This document shows positions 9,388 to 18,241 of a stretch of DNA of 64,000 nt, piece after piece (the stretch's first letter is position 1; each line of letters opens with the position of its first letter). This DNA is from Verrucomicrobiota bacterium (GTDB lineage: Bacteria; Verrucomicrobiota; Verrucomicrobiia; Verrucomicrobiales; DEV007), in assembly GCA_020630975.1 (NCBI GenBank), contig JAHDID010000015.1:56211-120210 (forward strand), read 5' to 3'. The notes beneath the pieces are model-generated. The model saw only the letters and a list, made by a program, of their open reading frames with translations. It made no database searches and was not told the origin of the DNA. The translations under genes were made by a program, and so were the position numbers.

Positions 9388-11045
9388 CCGTCCGCTTTTT
9401 CGAAGCCCTGATACTCCCATGGATCCGACTGATCTACCGGGTACGGCTGATCCATGGTGAGAAAATGCCCAAAGACGGCGGCGTCCTACTATGCGGCAAC
9501 CATGTCACACCGCACGATAGTATCCTCCACTACCTAGTAGCCCCTCGGCGACTTCGCTTCCTGACCCTCACGAAATATTTCTACAGCAAACAGATCGGCT
9601 GGTTTATGCGCCTCTTCGACTGCATCCCTATGGATCGAACCCAGCCCAAAGCCGCGCTAGTCGCGATGATCGCCGCACTCAAAGATCAGAATTTGATCTG
9701 CATGTTCCCCGAAGGAGGTCTGACTCGCAGTGGCGGTATCAACTTTCTCAACAAAGGCTGCATCGTGATGGCGCGCCGATCAGGTGCCGCGATCGTGCCG
9801 ACCTACACCGACGGTCTCTGGGAGTCGCGACTCTCGCGCAACACACTCGCTGGCGCCAGACAGCGTATCGCTTGCCCCTGCCAGATCGCCTATGCCGATC
9901 CCATCCCTGCCGAGGAGGCCAGCATAGACAAACTATTCGAGGGGATGTTGGCCGCCTCGCTCGATGCCTTTTGTGCTCGCAGCTGCTTCCAGATTCCCCT
10001 CGAGCTACAAGTGGTTAGACAACTCAAAAAGAACTCAGCACACCCGCTGCTGGAAGAATGGCATAGCCACGATAGAATCGAGATCTATACTCGGAATCAG
10101 GCGCTACAAATAGCCAGACAGATCGCTACAGCTAGCAGTGAGTATGCAGGCACTCAAATCGGTGTGGCACTGCCTGGCGGATCTCAGAGTGCGCTCCTCA
10201 ACCTCGGATTATTCCTAGCCGGTGTTATCCCTATCAACCTACCACCACAAACTAACCTTGCCGATTGCTCACTGCAGAAACTAAATCTATCCACCGTCAT
10301 CGACTCGAGCAATGTAGATGACTACATACAGAGCTCCCTAAACAATCCTCCCTACCCTCTAGCGAAACTCAAGAATCGCCCGCTCGATCGGCAAGCTATC
10401 GGCTGGGCGCCCGATATCGACGCAGCCCCTATTTTTCTCTCTTCTCTGGAGATCTATCGAAATGCCCTCCAAATAGGTAGTGGAGCCTATATCCAATACC
10501 AAGACCGTATCCTATGCGAATCACCGCTAGACCATGTGGTCGGCCAGATGATGCACCTCTGGCTGCCTATCCTGAACCACTCCACATCGATCGGCCGTCA
10601 TCTGGACGCCAGAAGCGATTCCGCACTGCTGCATCGACTCGCCTCAACAGCCTCGGTGATGGTAGCTGAGCACTCACTCTATCAGTCGCTCATCGCTAGG
10701 GGCTCTCCAATAGGCAGCCCCACCCTCCGATACGGTATCACCTTTTCATCCGCCCCCCTAGATCCAGCATGGGAAACAGCACTGAATCTGCCTCTACTTC
10801 AAGGTTGGTCCCACGCCGGGCGTATCGTGACCATGAGTCTGCCCCCAGAGACGACGACTATCCCAGGCGCTGTCGAGCTGATGGACCGACGCCCTGGTTC
10901 TGTCGGTAGATTTCTACCTGGTATCACTGCGAGAAAACAGGCTACCGGCCAGTTTCAGCTGCGCTTCGATCCAGACCTCGAATCTTGGATCGACGTCGGC
11001 ACCGATCCTTTTATCGATGCTCAAGGCTTTCTCTTTCTGGCCTAA
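9375..11045 (+). CDS. PlsC-like acyltransferase fused to degenerate AMP-binding-like domain
   Basis: The ATG at 9375, inside the end of the methyltransferase gene, gives 556 residues. The N-terminal 230 residues are a PlsC/LPLAT acyltransferase: motif I NHVTPHD (HX4D, H43 and D48) and motif III FPEGGLTRSG at 111-120. Residues about 260-556 follow the course of an acyl-CoA/ACP synthetase (ANL) domain (GVALPGGSQSALLNLGLFLAGVIP, then PGSVGRFLPGI and DPFIDAQGFLFLA). The AMP-binding P-loop TSGSTGxPKG is not seen, and the frame stops where the lid domain should begin. The layout resembles Aas (acyltransferase plus acyl-ACP synthetase), used for lysophospholipid re-acylation. The acyltransferase half looks active; the second half probably is not. 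A frameshift may have cut off its end. Confidence 0.75.
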   Translation: MRILAVRFFEALILPWIRLIYRVRLIHGEKMPKDGGVLLCGNHVTPHDSILHYLVAPRRLRFLTLTKYFYSKQIGWFMRLFDCIPMDRTQPKAALVAMIAALKDQNLICMFPEGGLTRSGGINFLNKGCIVMARRSGAAIVPTYTDGLWESRLSRNTLAGARQRIACPCQIAYADPIPAEEASIDKLFEGMLAASLDAFCARSCFQIPLELQVVRQLKKNSAHPLLEEWHSHDRIEIYTRNQALQIARQIATASSEYAGTQIGVALPGGSQSALLNLGLFLAGVIPINLPPQTNLADCSLQKLNLSTVIDSSNVDDYIQSSLNNPPYPLAKLKNRPLDRQAIGWAPDIDAAPIFLSSLEIYRNALQIGSGAYIQYQDRILCESPLDHVVGQMMHLWLPILNHSTSIGRHLDARSDSALLHRLASTASVMVAEHSLYQSLIARGSPIGSPTLRYGITFSSAPLDPAWETALNLPLLQGWSHAGRIVTMSLPPETTTIPGAVELMDRRPGSVGRFLPGITARKQATGQFQLRFDPDLESWIDVGTDPFIDAQGFLFLA

Positions 11046-11211
11046 AACCAATAGAGTAGCCATCCCCACTAAACTGCAGACTCCGCAATCCCAGCTAAGA
11101 GATCTCAGTCGACTCCTCCCGCTCACAGTCTTGTGTCTTTCTGTGCCCAGTTCATGCCTGATTGAGCTAAAATATAACCAGTTAACAAATAAAAAATGGA
11201 TGGAGAGTTAA
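11046..11211 (+). pseudogene. Out-of-frame remnant of the AMP-binding C-terminus
   Basis: Directly past the stop of the acyltransferase fusion, the +1 frame continues the expected ANL pattern: after FLFLA comes KTNRVAIPTKLQTPQSQL, then RDLSRLLP. This resembles the hinge and start of the lid domain, which usually follows GFLFLVGR. The frame runs on to 11211. One skipped base around 11043 would join both parts. The rest of the 318-base gap up to 11363 shows nothing I can assign. Confidence 0.35.
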
Positions 11212-11363
11212 TGTCATTTGCACTCTATTCTTCAAAGACGTAATTTGTGATGATAATAGAAAAAACGATCTAGCTCCTTCACCATCTTAGTCGTGGAGGC
11301 TCAAATCCCCCGCACGAAACGAAACACTGGCGGCTCCTCCCCCCAAAGAACAGACAGTCACCG

Positions 11364-14129
11364 ATGAAAAACGCCAAAGTATTTTGTTACTTATTCCTAG
11401 CCTGTTTTCTCGCTAGCGAACCTTGCCACGGTGAAATGAATCGCAATTATGCGTATCTTTACTTCGAAAACGGCCATCCGCCGACACTCGGACCGTCTCG
11501 ACGACAGATCGGCTCAGCCTATAACAATGCTCGCGCCAATCCTGATATTGTCATTCAAACAGGCTACTACAGCCTACGCCTAGACTGCGATACTCTCACT
11601 CTGAGTGGTTACGACAGTCTCGATGGCAGCGACTACCTCTCTGCTCTGACGGAAGACGTAACGGTCTTCACACCAGCCAGCCTCGCTCTATCGGCCCACA
11701 TCGGCGAAACTCAGTACCACTGCACTGGCGGAATCATACAGGATGATGACAACCAGTATATCCGCTTCATCCAGGGTGGCCAATTCGTCCAACGGTTTGA
11801 TCACACTAAATTGACTTTCACCTCAGATGGAGGCGACATCATCTATGGCCGCCTAGAAGTCACAGCGTGGCCAGATCACGTCACGTTCACATTAGATCTG
11901 AGCGAGGAAACGTCTGTCACCCGCACGAGTATCGCGATAACCTCCCCAGAGGAGACCACTCACCAGGCTCAGACAGATACAGGGCAAACCAGCCTAACCA
12001 TCTCACCCCACGACGACCTAGCCTATCTGCCACTAGATCCCGCCGCTCATATTTCGGCTGCTACTGATTGGCGTGACAATACACTGACTAGTCAATGGGA
12101 CGAGCTCGAGAATGCCATCAAACTAAACACACCTACACCAGGCCTTTCGCACGCCGCTCAAAAACATACCATTCACGAATTCACTTTCACCGTCAGCAAT
12201 CCAGGTACAGAAGAGCTACAGCTACCATTGATATTTGATCCTGGTCGCCCCAGAGCTGTCACGGGAACAGTCATGCTGCTATGCAAAGCCGATGGCAGCC
12301 CGAGCGGTATCCCCATCCAGATATCGAAAAATTGGCATGGCACAGCTGGCAGCACACCTCATGCAGGGTCGTGGCTGCGCGGCTACACCATGATCCCCCT
12401 AGCCCCTGGCCAGACCGAGACCTACCAGCTACGCATCGTTTATGGCTACTGGGGCAGCGGTACTTTCGGTTCGGTCTCTCACTCCTCGCTCTCGCTAATA
12501 GGCTGGTCCAATCAATCGGTCTGGAAGTGGGATGAAGCGGCTCTGGGAGCCTGGGGCGAGTCCATGACTTACGACATTTCACAGCACGCTGGCGGCTCGG
12601 TCGTAGGCGATGTCCGACCGACTTTCACCACACCATTCAATGGACAAACAGACCACAACTGGACTGAGAATGTAGGTGGCGCAGACTTTCTAGTCTACAA
12701 AGACTCCAGCAACACCTACCGCCCAAGTAAAAAACTGAAAACCTGCTATCGCTGGACTGGCCCCAATATGACGGAGGTGTGGTACTCAGGAGTGACGTCA
12801 GACGATACGATTCGCTTCACTTACCGCACCAGGGCCGTTGGCACCCAGGATTACAATCGGCGCTTTCACTCGTACAAATACGACTTTCTCACCGATGTGG
12901 TCGAGCCCAGACGGCTGAGCTACTACCAGATGTCTAGCGACTACTACATGACCACGACCTTCACCGATTACTACGAGGGCGATGGCGATGGGCTGGGCTC
13001 TCAGCGCACGGCAAACCCAGGGGGCAATACCTACAAGGAAACACCTTTCCCATTTCAATCGCGCTGGCTAGCAATCGACGATCTGACTACCAGCACAGGG
13101 CATACTCCAAATGGCTATCGCGGTTTGATTTCCATGAGCTCACAATACAATGGGCAACCGCAAACCCTTTATGCCCACCCTTACGGTCGCTCATGGGGCA
13201 GCAGCACCACCCTCTTCGAGATCAGCGCAGCCTCGATCAGTCAGTCCTACCAAGCCGGTGATACCATCGAGGGAGAAGTGAGCTTTGTCCTGCCGGCAAA
13301 ATCACCCTCCGTTTACTGGGGAGAAGACACCGAATTCGTCGGTCGCATGACTGAGTACTCAGAACCATGGAATGCCATACACGATGAGTATCGCTACAAT
13401 CACGAAATCGATGTCACAGTCACCACCGGTGAATTGCTCAATAGCTATCCGCTAGAAATCAACGCGACTCACGGTTCCATTCTAGCTGAGTTCACCATCA
13501 ATCAAGGTGGCATCGGCCATCTACCAGTAGTCCTGAAAAATGTCTACCCTGGGACCAACCCACAAGTCCAGCGATGGACTGGTGACCAATGGGCACCTCT
13601 CGAAGATGTCGACACCGATACGCACAGCTACTATCAGGGCTACCTCAACGCTGCATCAACGATGGACTATGCGTTCTCCATCAAACGCCCCACCAGCGAC
13701 CTGGCTGAAGCCTGGTCGATTCGCATCGTCGCTCCCGTAGAGTCATACGACCTATGGAAAAGCTCTTTTGGAATACAAGGAGGCTCCACGCCTCAGCTCG
13801 ATCTAGACTACGACAATATGGATCCAAATCTGGAGTACGCACTCGGCGGCAACCCCAGAGTATCTGATACCGACCTACTCCCGAAATTTGAAGTAGGTGC
13901 GAATGAAGTTATTTGCGCTTTTCATCGCACCACAGCTTCTCTACCAGTCGTTTCGATCACGCTCCAGCACAGCCAAGACATGGAAACCTGGACTGACATG
14001 GCGATCCCAGAAACCTCGAACGCAGATGTGACTATCGGTCCTGACATCGACGGCCTGCAGCTCGTCGAGGTGAGATTCCCTAGTTACGATAAAATGTTCG
14101 TCCGCCTAGTCGCGACACCGATCGAGTAA
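11364..14129 (+). CDS. Large exported protein of unknown function
   Basis: This 921-residue protein starts with a signal peptide (MKNAKVFCYLFLACFLASEPCHG). The body is rich in Thr, Ser, Asp and aromatic residues and looks beta-rich, like an extracellular carbohydrate-active or surface protein, but I recognise no catalytic family. The C-terminus holds a short calcium-binding-like segment (LDLDYDNMDPNLEYALGGNP, about 810-830) followed by a domain with the pattern F-hR-x...VSITLQHSQDMETWTDM. This end module is a recurrent C-terminal signature of verrucomicrobial secreted proteins. It ends 19 bases from the convergent DUF1592 gene. Role in glycan binding or breakdown is only inferred from context. 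Confidence 0.6.
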   Translation: MKNAKVFCYLFLACFLASEPCHGEMNRNYAYLYFENGHPPTLGPSRRQIGSAYNNARANPDIVIQTGYYSLRLDCDTLTLSGYDSLDGSDYLSALTEDVTVFTPASLALSAHIGETQYHCTGGIIQDDDNQYIRFIQGGQFVQRFDHTKLTFTSDGGDIIYGRLEVTAWPDHVTFTLDLSEETSVTRTSIAITSPEETTHQAQTDTGQTSLTISPHDDLAYLPLDPAAHISAATDWRDNTLTSQWDELENAIKLNTPTPGLSHAAQKHTIHEFTFTVSNPGTEELQLPLIFDPGRPRAVTGTVMLLCKADGSPSGIPIQISKNWHGTAGSTPHAGSWLRGYTMIPLAPGQTETYQLRIVYGYWGSGTFGSVSHSSLSLIGWSNQSVWKWDEAALGAWGESMTYDISQHAGGSVVGDVRPTFTTPFNGQTDHNWTENVGGADFLVYKDSSNTYRPSKKLKTCYRWTGPNMTEVWYSGVTSDDTIRFTYRTRAVGTQDYNRRFHSYKYDFLTDVVEPRRLSYYQMSSDYYMTTTFTDYYEGDGDGLGSQRTANPGGNTYKETPFPFQSRWLAIDDLTTSTGHTPNGYRGLISMSSQYNGQPQTLYAHPYGRSWGSSTTLFEISAASISQSYQAGDTIEGEVSFVLPAKSPSVYWGEDTEFVGRMTEYSEPWNAIHDEYRYNHEIDVTVTTGELLNSYPLEINATHGSILAEFTINQGGIGHLPVVLKNVYPGTNPQVQRWTGDQWAPLEDVDTDTHSYYQGYLNAASTMDYAFSIKRPTSDLAEAWSIRIVAPVESYDLWKSSFGIQGGSTPQLDLDYDNMDPNLEYALGGNPRVSDTDLLPKFEVGANEVICAFHRTTASLPVVSITLQHSQDMETWTDMAIPETSNADVTIGPDIDGLQLVEVRFPSYDKMFVRLVATPIE

Positions 14130-14148
14130 GCTATCCTTGAGCTTGAGT

Positions 14149-16761
14149 CTATGGCTGCACAAAGGCATCGCTCAACACCACGCGTCGCACTAGGTAGCCA
14201 AAGCCACGGCCGTTGTCCTCTAGATCAGCCAGTATCGCATCGATCTCGGGGCGGTCGGATATCTCGACGGCACGCCCGAGGGCGTAGGCCATCAGCTTTT
14301 CCGTGAGCCCACGGGCGAACTTGCCACGCTCCTTCATCAGCGCTGCCTTAAACTCACCGACATTGGTAAAAGTCGCTCCGCTAGGCATCTCTCCCGAGGT
14401 ATCGATCGGCTTACGGCTGCCTCGATAGCTGCCACGCCAGCGCCCGATCGCATCGTAATTCTCCAGCGCGAAGCCGAGAGGATCGATCTTGTGGTGGCAC
14501 TCGGCACAGGTAGGATCGGTGCGGTGTTTTATCATCTGCTCGCGGATCGTCTTAGCCCCACGGATGTCGGGATCGAGAGGCTCGATGTCTGGCGGCGGAG
14601 GCGTCGGCGGTGTGCCCAGTATATTTTCCAGCAACCAAACTCCCCGCACGATAGGCGAGGTATCTACACCATTGGCAGTCACAGTCAGCACGCTGGCCTG
14701 GCCGAGTAGCCCACCTCGCGGTTTGCCCAGAGTGCTGACTTTTTGAAACTCAGTGCCATTGGTAAAAGCCTCAGTATCCAATCCGTAGAAGCGAGCCAGA
14801 TTCCGGTCGACAAAGGTATAGTCGCTTTTGATGAACTCATCGATCGATAGATCATTGTCCAACAGATGCCGGGTAAAGAGTTGTGTCTCCCGCCGCATCG
14901 ATGATTCGAGCCCATCGGTGTAGTAGGCTCGAAACACACGCCTATCTGGTGCAGTCTCACCTAGGCTGCTAAGCGTCAGCCAGGCATTGAGAAAACCCTC
15001 GATGAAGCGGTCGGACTTGGGATCTTTCAGCATCCGCTGCGTCTCTGCCTGAAGTACAGCGGGATCGCTCAGCGTGCCGGCCTTGGCCAGATCGAATAGA
15101 CGTTTATCGGGCATCGACGACCAGAGAAAGTAGCTGAGACGCGAGGCGATCGCGTAGTCACTCAGCTGCTCCTCGCCTGGCTCCTCCAGATAGAGAAAGG
15201 CTGGCGAGCAGAGAGCGGCTTTCAGCCCATCTTTGTAGGCTTGGAATGGCTCGACTCCCTGGGCGACACGGGTATCGATCACCTTCATGATACGATCGAC
15301 CTCGTGGCCCTTCACCGGCCGGCGGTAGGCTTTGGTGAGAAAGTTCCTCAGCTTATCTCGATGGGTCGATAGATCGAAGCCGGTGTGTTTTAGTAGATCT
15401 TTCTGAGATTGAGTGGGCCAGGCGTGATAGTGAGGCCCCTTGATATACACATGATGGATCCTGACATGCGGTAGCTCGCCATGCTGCAGTCCGTAGACAA
15501 AGGCGGCATTGCCGTTCTCGGGTTCACCCAGACCCGCTTCGGCCATCAGCTTGGTGCCGACTTCGATAAAGGCACTGCGTGCACTGTGCTGGCCATTGAT
15601 GTAGGTAAAACGCGGTGTCTGCCCCTTGTTCAGCCACACGGTGGTTTCGTATTTTTTGCGACCACCATCATCCAGCTCAAATCGAGCCAACTCTGGCTCG
15701 ATCTCCTGTGGTAGATGCAGAGGGCCTACCTCGATATCGCCCGGCACGATACCTACCGTGAGCGGCTCGTCGGTATTGGTCCCGGCATAGTTTTTCTCGT
15801 AGGGTGGCACGCGGTGCATGGCCTCGGCATCGAATGCGATGAAGTAGTAGCCATCGTGCGGCACCCCCTGGGAAAAGTCCGATACATACCCATAGCTGCC
15901 AGTATGCCGCTCAGCCCGTGGATGCTCGTAGAGACGGATGTGACTCGGCAGCTCGTCAGCTGCCTTCACGATTCGCTGAGCTATGGCCGCTGCCTTTGCC
16001 TTACTTTTAGCTATCTCATCATCTCCAGAGCGCTCAGCTAGGTGCCGGAGCATATAGCGAAAGTGATCTAGCTGATTATCGACCTGCTCGCGCATCTGCA
16101 CATCGGTGAGGAATCCATTGAACTCACCTTGCTTGAAATTATCATTAAATACCCACACCTGCGGCTTGGGCTTCGCCATCGGCACTAGGGCTTTCTCGAC
16201 TACCTGATCTGCCGCCTCCAGATACTTAGTCAGCAGAAAGCCAGAGGTGACCAGTGCATGCCCTTGATTATCGAGGTGATGATCCTCCTCATCTCCGGGA
16301 AAGTTACCCGTCGGATCGAATCCCGACATATCGATATCGAATAAATCGCCGATGGTGTGCCGATACTCGCGTCGATTCAGCCGCCGCAGCACGGTCTCGC
16401 CGCCAGTGCTCTCGCTCTCGGTTTGGTATTTGTCGATGGCTGCGGTCAGCCAGGCCACAGTAGCGGCCTGAGCCTCGTCAGAGGGCTGCGGCTCATCCTC
16501 AGGCGGCATCTCAGCTAGATTGATCAGGTCCAGCGCATCCTGAAAGTCTATCAAAGCCTCCTCATCGGCGATAGGATAGCTGAGCAGATCGAATCGGCGA
16601 TCTGCCTTTTGTTTATCAGCCCCGTGGCAGCGGATACAGTACTCCTCTAGAAAAGGGCGGATATCAGTATCAAACACCTCGGTAGTCAAAGTCGGGTGCT
16701 GCTCAGCACGGGTGGTGGAGACTAGTAGCAGCAGGCCTAGGGAGAGCAGACGAATCATCAT
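14149..16761 (-). CDS. DUF1592-family exported cytochrome-like protein (PSCyt/DUF1587/1595/1592/1588/1585)
   Basis: The 870-residue product has a Sec signal peptide and the full domain series of this family. It begins with a haem motif CIRCH (C42-H46) and a possible axial methionine in AEMPP. DUF1587 follows (LRRLNRREYRHTIGDLF), then DUF1595 (FLTKAYRRPV), DUF1592 (ASRLSYFLWSSMPD) and DUF1588 (NGVDTSPIVRGVWLLENILG). A second CAECHHKIDPLGFALENYD motif precedes DUF1585 at the end. The function is unknown; the haem motifs point to periplasmic electron transfer or redox chemistry. Its ATG overlaps the stop of the upstream DUF1552 gene (ATGA), so the two are translationally coupled. Confidence 0.88.
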   Translation of the reverse strand: MMIRLLSLGLLLLVSTTRAEQHPTLTTEVFDTDIRPFLEEYCIRCHGADKQKADRRFDLLSYPIADEEALIDFQDALDLINLAEMPPEDEPQPSDEAQAATVAWLTAAIDKYQTESESTGGETVLRRLNRREYRHTIGDLFDIDMSGFDPTGNFPGDEEDHHLDNQGHALVTSGFLLTKYLEAADQVVEKALVPMAKPKPQVWVFNDNFKQGEFNGFLTDVQMREQVDNQLDHFRYMLRHLAERSGDDEIAKSKAKAAAIAQRIVKAADELPSHIRLYEHPRAERHTGSYGYVSDFSQGVPHDGYYFIAFDAEAMHRVPPYEKNYAGTNTDEPLTVGIVPGDIEVGPLHLPQEIEPELARFELDDGGRKKYETTVWLNKGQTPRFTYINGQHSARSAFIEVGTKLMAEAGLGEPENGNAAFVYGLQHGELPHVRIHHVYIKGPHYHAWPTQSQKDLLKHTGFDLSTHRDKLRNFLTKAYRRPVKGHEVDRIMKVIDTRVAQGVEPFQAYKDGLKAALCSPAFLYLEEPGEEQLSDYAIASRLSYFLWSSMPDKRLFDLAKAGTLSDPAVLQAETQRMLKDPKSDRFIEGFLNAWLTLSSLGETAPDRRVFRAYYTDGLESSMRRETQLFTRHLLDNDLSIDEFIKSDYTFVDRNLARFYGLDTEAFTNGTEFQKVSTLGKPRGGLLGQASVLTVTANGVDTSPIVRGVWLLENILGTPPTPPPPDIEPLDPDIRGAKTIREQMIKHRTDPTCAECHHKIDPLGFALENYDAIGRWRGSYRGSRKPIDTSGEMPSGATFTNVGEFKAALMKERGKFARGLTEKLMAYALGRAVEISDRPEIDAILADLEDNGRGFGYLVRRVVLSDAFVQP

Positions 16762-18017
16762 ACCCCGCCCTCCAGTCCAGTCAGAGTACCCGTAGATATG
16801 CCAAATGCCTCATCCTCCACACCCATACGCTGCAGTAGCGAGAGGTAGAGATTGCACAGCGGCACACGCTTGTTTTTCTCCTCAGGCATCACGCGGTGAT
16901 CGCCCAGCTGGTAGCCACCACCGGCCAGGATGATGGGTAGGTCGGAATTGGTATGTGAGTTGGCATTGCCCATGCCACTGCCGAATAGTACCGCCGTGCG
17001 ATCGAGCAGCGTCGAGTCATCGGCATTCTTCATCGCTTTCAGCTTGTCGAGAAACATTGAAAACTGCTCCATCTGGTAGATCTCCAACTTCACCAGATCG
17101 GCGATATTCTGCGGATCCTGACCGTGGTGAGACAGCGCGTGGTAGCCCTTATTTAGAGACAGAATCCCGGTATTGAACTGTTGCCCAGCCATCTCGAAGG
17201 TCGCGATCCGAGTCGCATCGGTCTCCAGAGCCAACGCGATCAGGTCGTAGAGTACCGGTATATCCTCCACCAGATTGGTATTGATCGGCTCCTCTCCGGG
17301 CGGCTTCGGTTTGGGCACCGATTGCCATTTCTCCTGCTGCTGCAGACGCCGCTCGACATCGCGGATCGAGGAGAAATACTCGTCCAGCTTCTCACGATCT
17401 CGGCCACTCACCCGCTTGCCCAGGCTATTGGCCTCGTCCAGTATCGCATCGAGTATCGAGCCCTGCAGACGATGGCGGTCGCTCGCCCGCACCTTGCCAG
17501 CGGCATCTTCCTCGCGGAATAGCTTTCGAAACACCTCTCGCGGCCCCTGTAGCGGCGGCACGCGCACACCGGTCCGCGTCCACGACATGCGGCAGCCGCC
17601 GTGCAGCCCCGTCTCCGAGCCCACCGTCAGCGATGGAAAGCGCGTCTCCAGCCCGATCACCTCCGCCGCCCGCTGGTCCAGCGAGATATTGCCATCCGGC
17701 ATCGCCGCCGCGCTCGACTGCTTCACCCCACTAAGAAAGGAGTGAACCGCGTAGTGCCCTCCCTTTATCCCATGATCTAGGTGCGAAAACACGCTGAAAT
17801 CTTTGCGATGCCGCTCCAGGGGCTGCAGGATCGGCGTCATCTCATAGTCGCTGCCTGCTGATTTCGGGAAAAACTGCGGCCCATACATGCCAAACGAGTT
17901 GCCCACGCACACCATCCGCTTGGGCGCAGATACAGCTGCAGGAGCCGACAGCGCCTCCAGCGTAGGCAGCGCCATCGTGACTCCGGTGGCTTTGAGGAAA
18001 TGGCGGCGATTGATCAT
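16758..18017 (-). CDS. DUF1552 protein with Tat signal
   Basis: The ATG at 18017 begins MINRRHFLKATGVTMALP, a twin-arginine signal with the RRxFLK motif; a TTG at 18056 would extend it by 13 residues and is less likely. The 419-residue protein matches DUF1552 along its length (RMVCVGNSFGMYGPQFFP, FSVFSHLDHGIKGGHYAVHSFLSG, LDEYFSSIRDVERRL, VLFGSGMGNANSHTNSDLPIILAGGG). The family is thought to be remotely related to the alkaline phosphatase/sulfatase fold, but no activity is established. Tat export implies folding or cofactor loading in the cytoplasm. It is the first gene of a two-gene unit with the DUF1592 protein. Confidence 0.88.
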   Translation of the reverse strand: MINRRHFLKATGVTMALPTLEALSAPAAVSAPKRMVCVGNSFGMYGPQFFPKSAGSDYEMTPILQPLERHRKDFSVFSHLDHGIKGGHYAVHSFLSGVKQSSAAAMPDGNISLDQRAAEVIGLETRFPSLTVGSETGLHGGCRMSWTRTGVRVPPLQGPREVFRKLFREEDAAGKVRASDRHRLQGSILDAILDEANSLGKRVSGRDREKLDEYFSSIRDVERRLQQQEKWQSVPKPKPPGEEPINTNLVEDIPVLYDLIALALETDATRIATFEMAGQQFNTGILSLNKGYHALSHHGQDPQNIADLVKLEIYQMEQFSMFLDKLKAMKNADDSTLLDRTAVLFGSGMGNANSHTNSDLPIILAGGGYQLGDHRVMPEEKNKRVPLCNLYLSLLQRMGVEDEAFGISTGTLTGLEGGV

Positions 18018-18155
18018 GATTGGGCGAAAACTAGAGGTATGATGCGAGTTTTTCAAAGTCCATGATGGCCTTTATAAGGGCAAAATAAACAGCAACACAA
18101 AGCCGCTCACGCCCGTACCCTCTTGAGGTGAGGGTAGCCATGCAAAATCAGGCAA

Positions 18156-18193
18156 ATTCAATAGGGTACAATTTTCATTCAATAGGGTACAAT
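18156..18193 (+). repeat. Tandem pair of a 17-bp sequence
   Basis: Two identical 17-base copies, attcaatagggtacaat, lie at 18156-18172 and 18177-18193 with the four bases tttc between them, a 21-base period. The reverse complement of the same sequence occurs at 58061-58077, and a shorter version at 63947-63958. They lie just upstream of, or inside, the 5' end of the AttH-like gene. They could be operator sites or remains of a mobile element end. Confidence 0.7.
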
Positions 18194-18241
18194 GCCCTCA
18201 TCCGTGCTGTATCTCCCATCTCCGCTCCTCTGCATCTCTGC

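Noticed and set aside
18140..18241. N-terminal extension of the AttH-like protein from ATG 18140
   Set aside because: It would translate the tandem 17-bp repeat and place about 34 residues before a complete signal peptide; GTG 18242 fits better.
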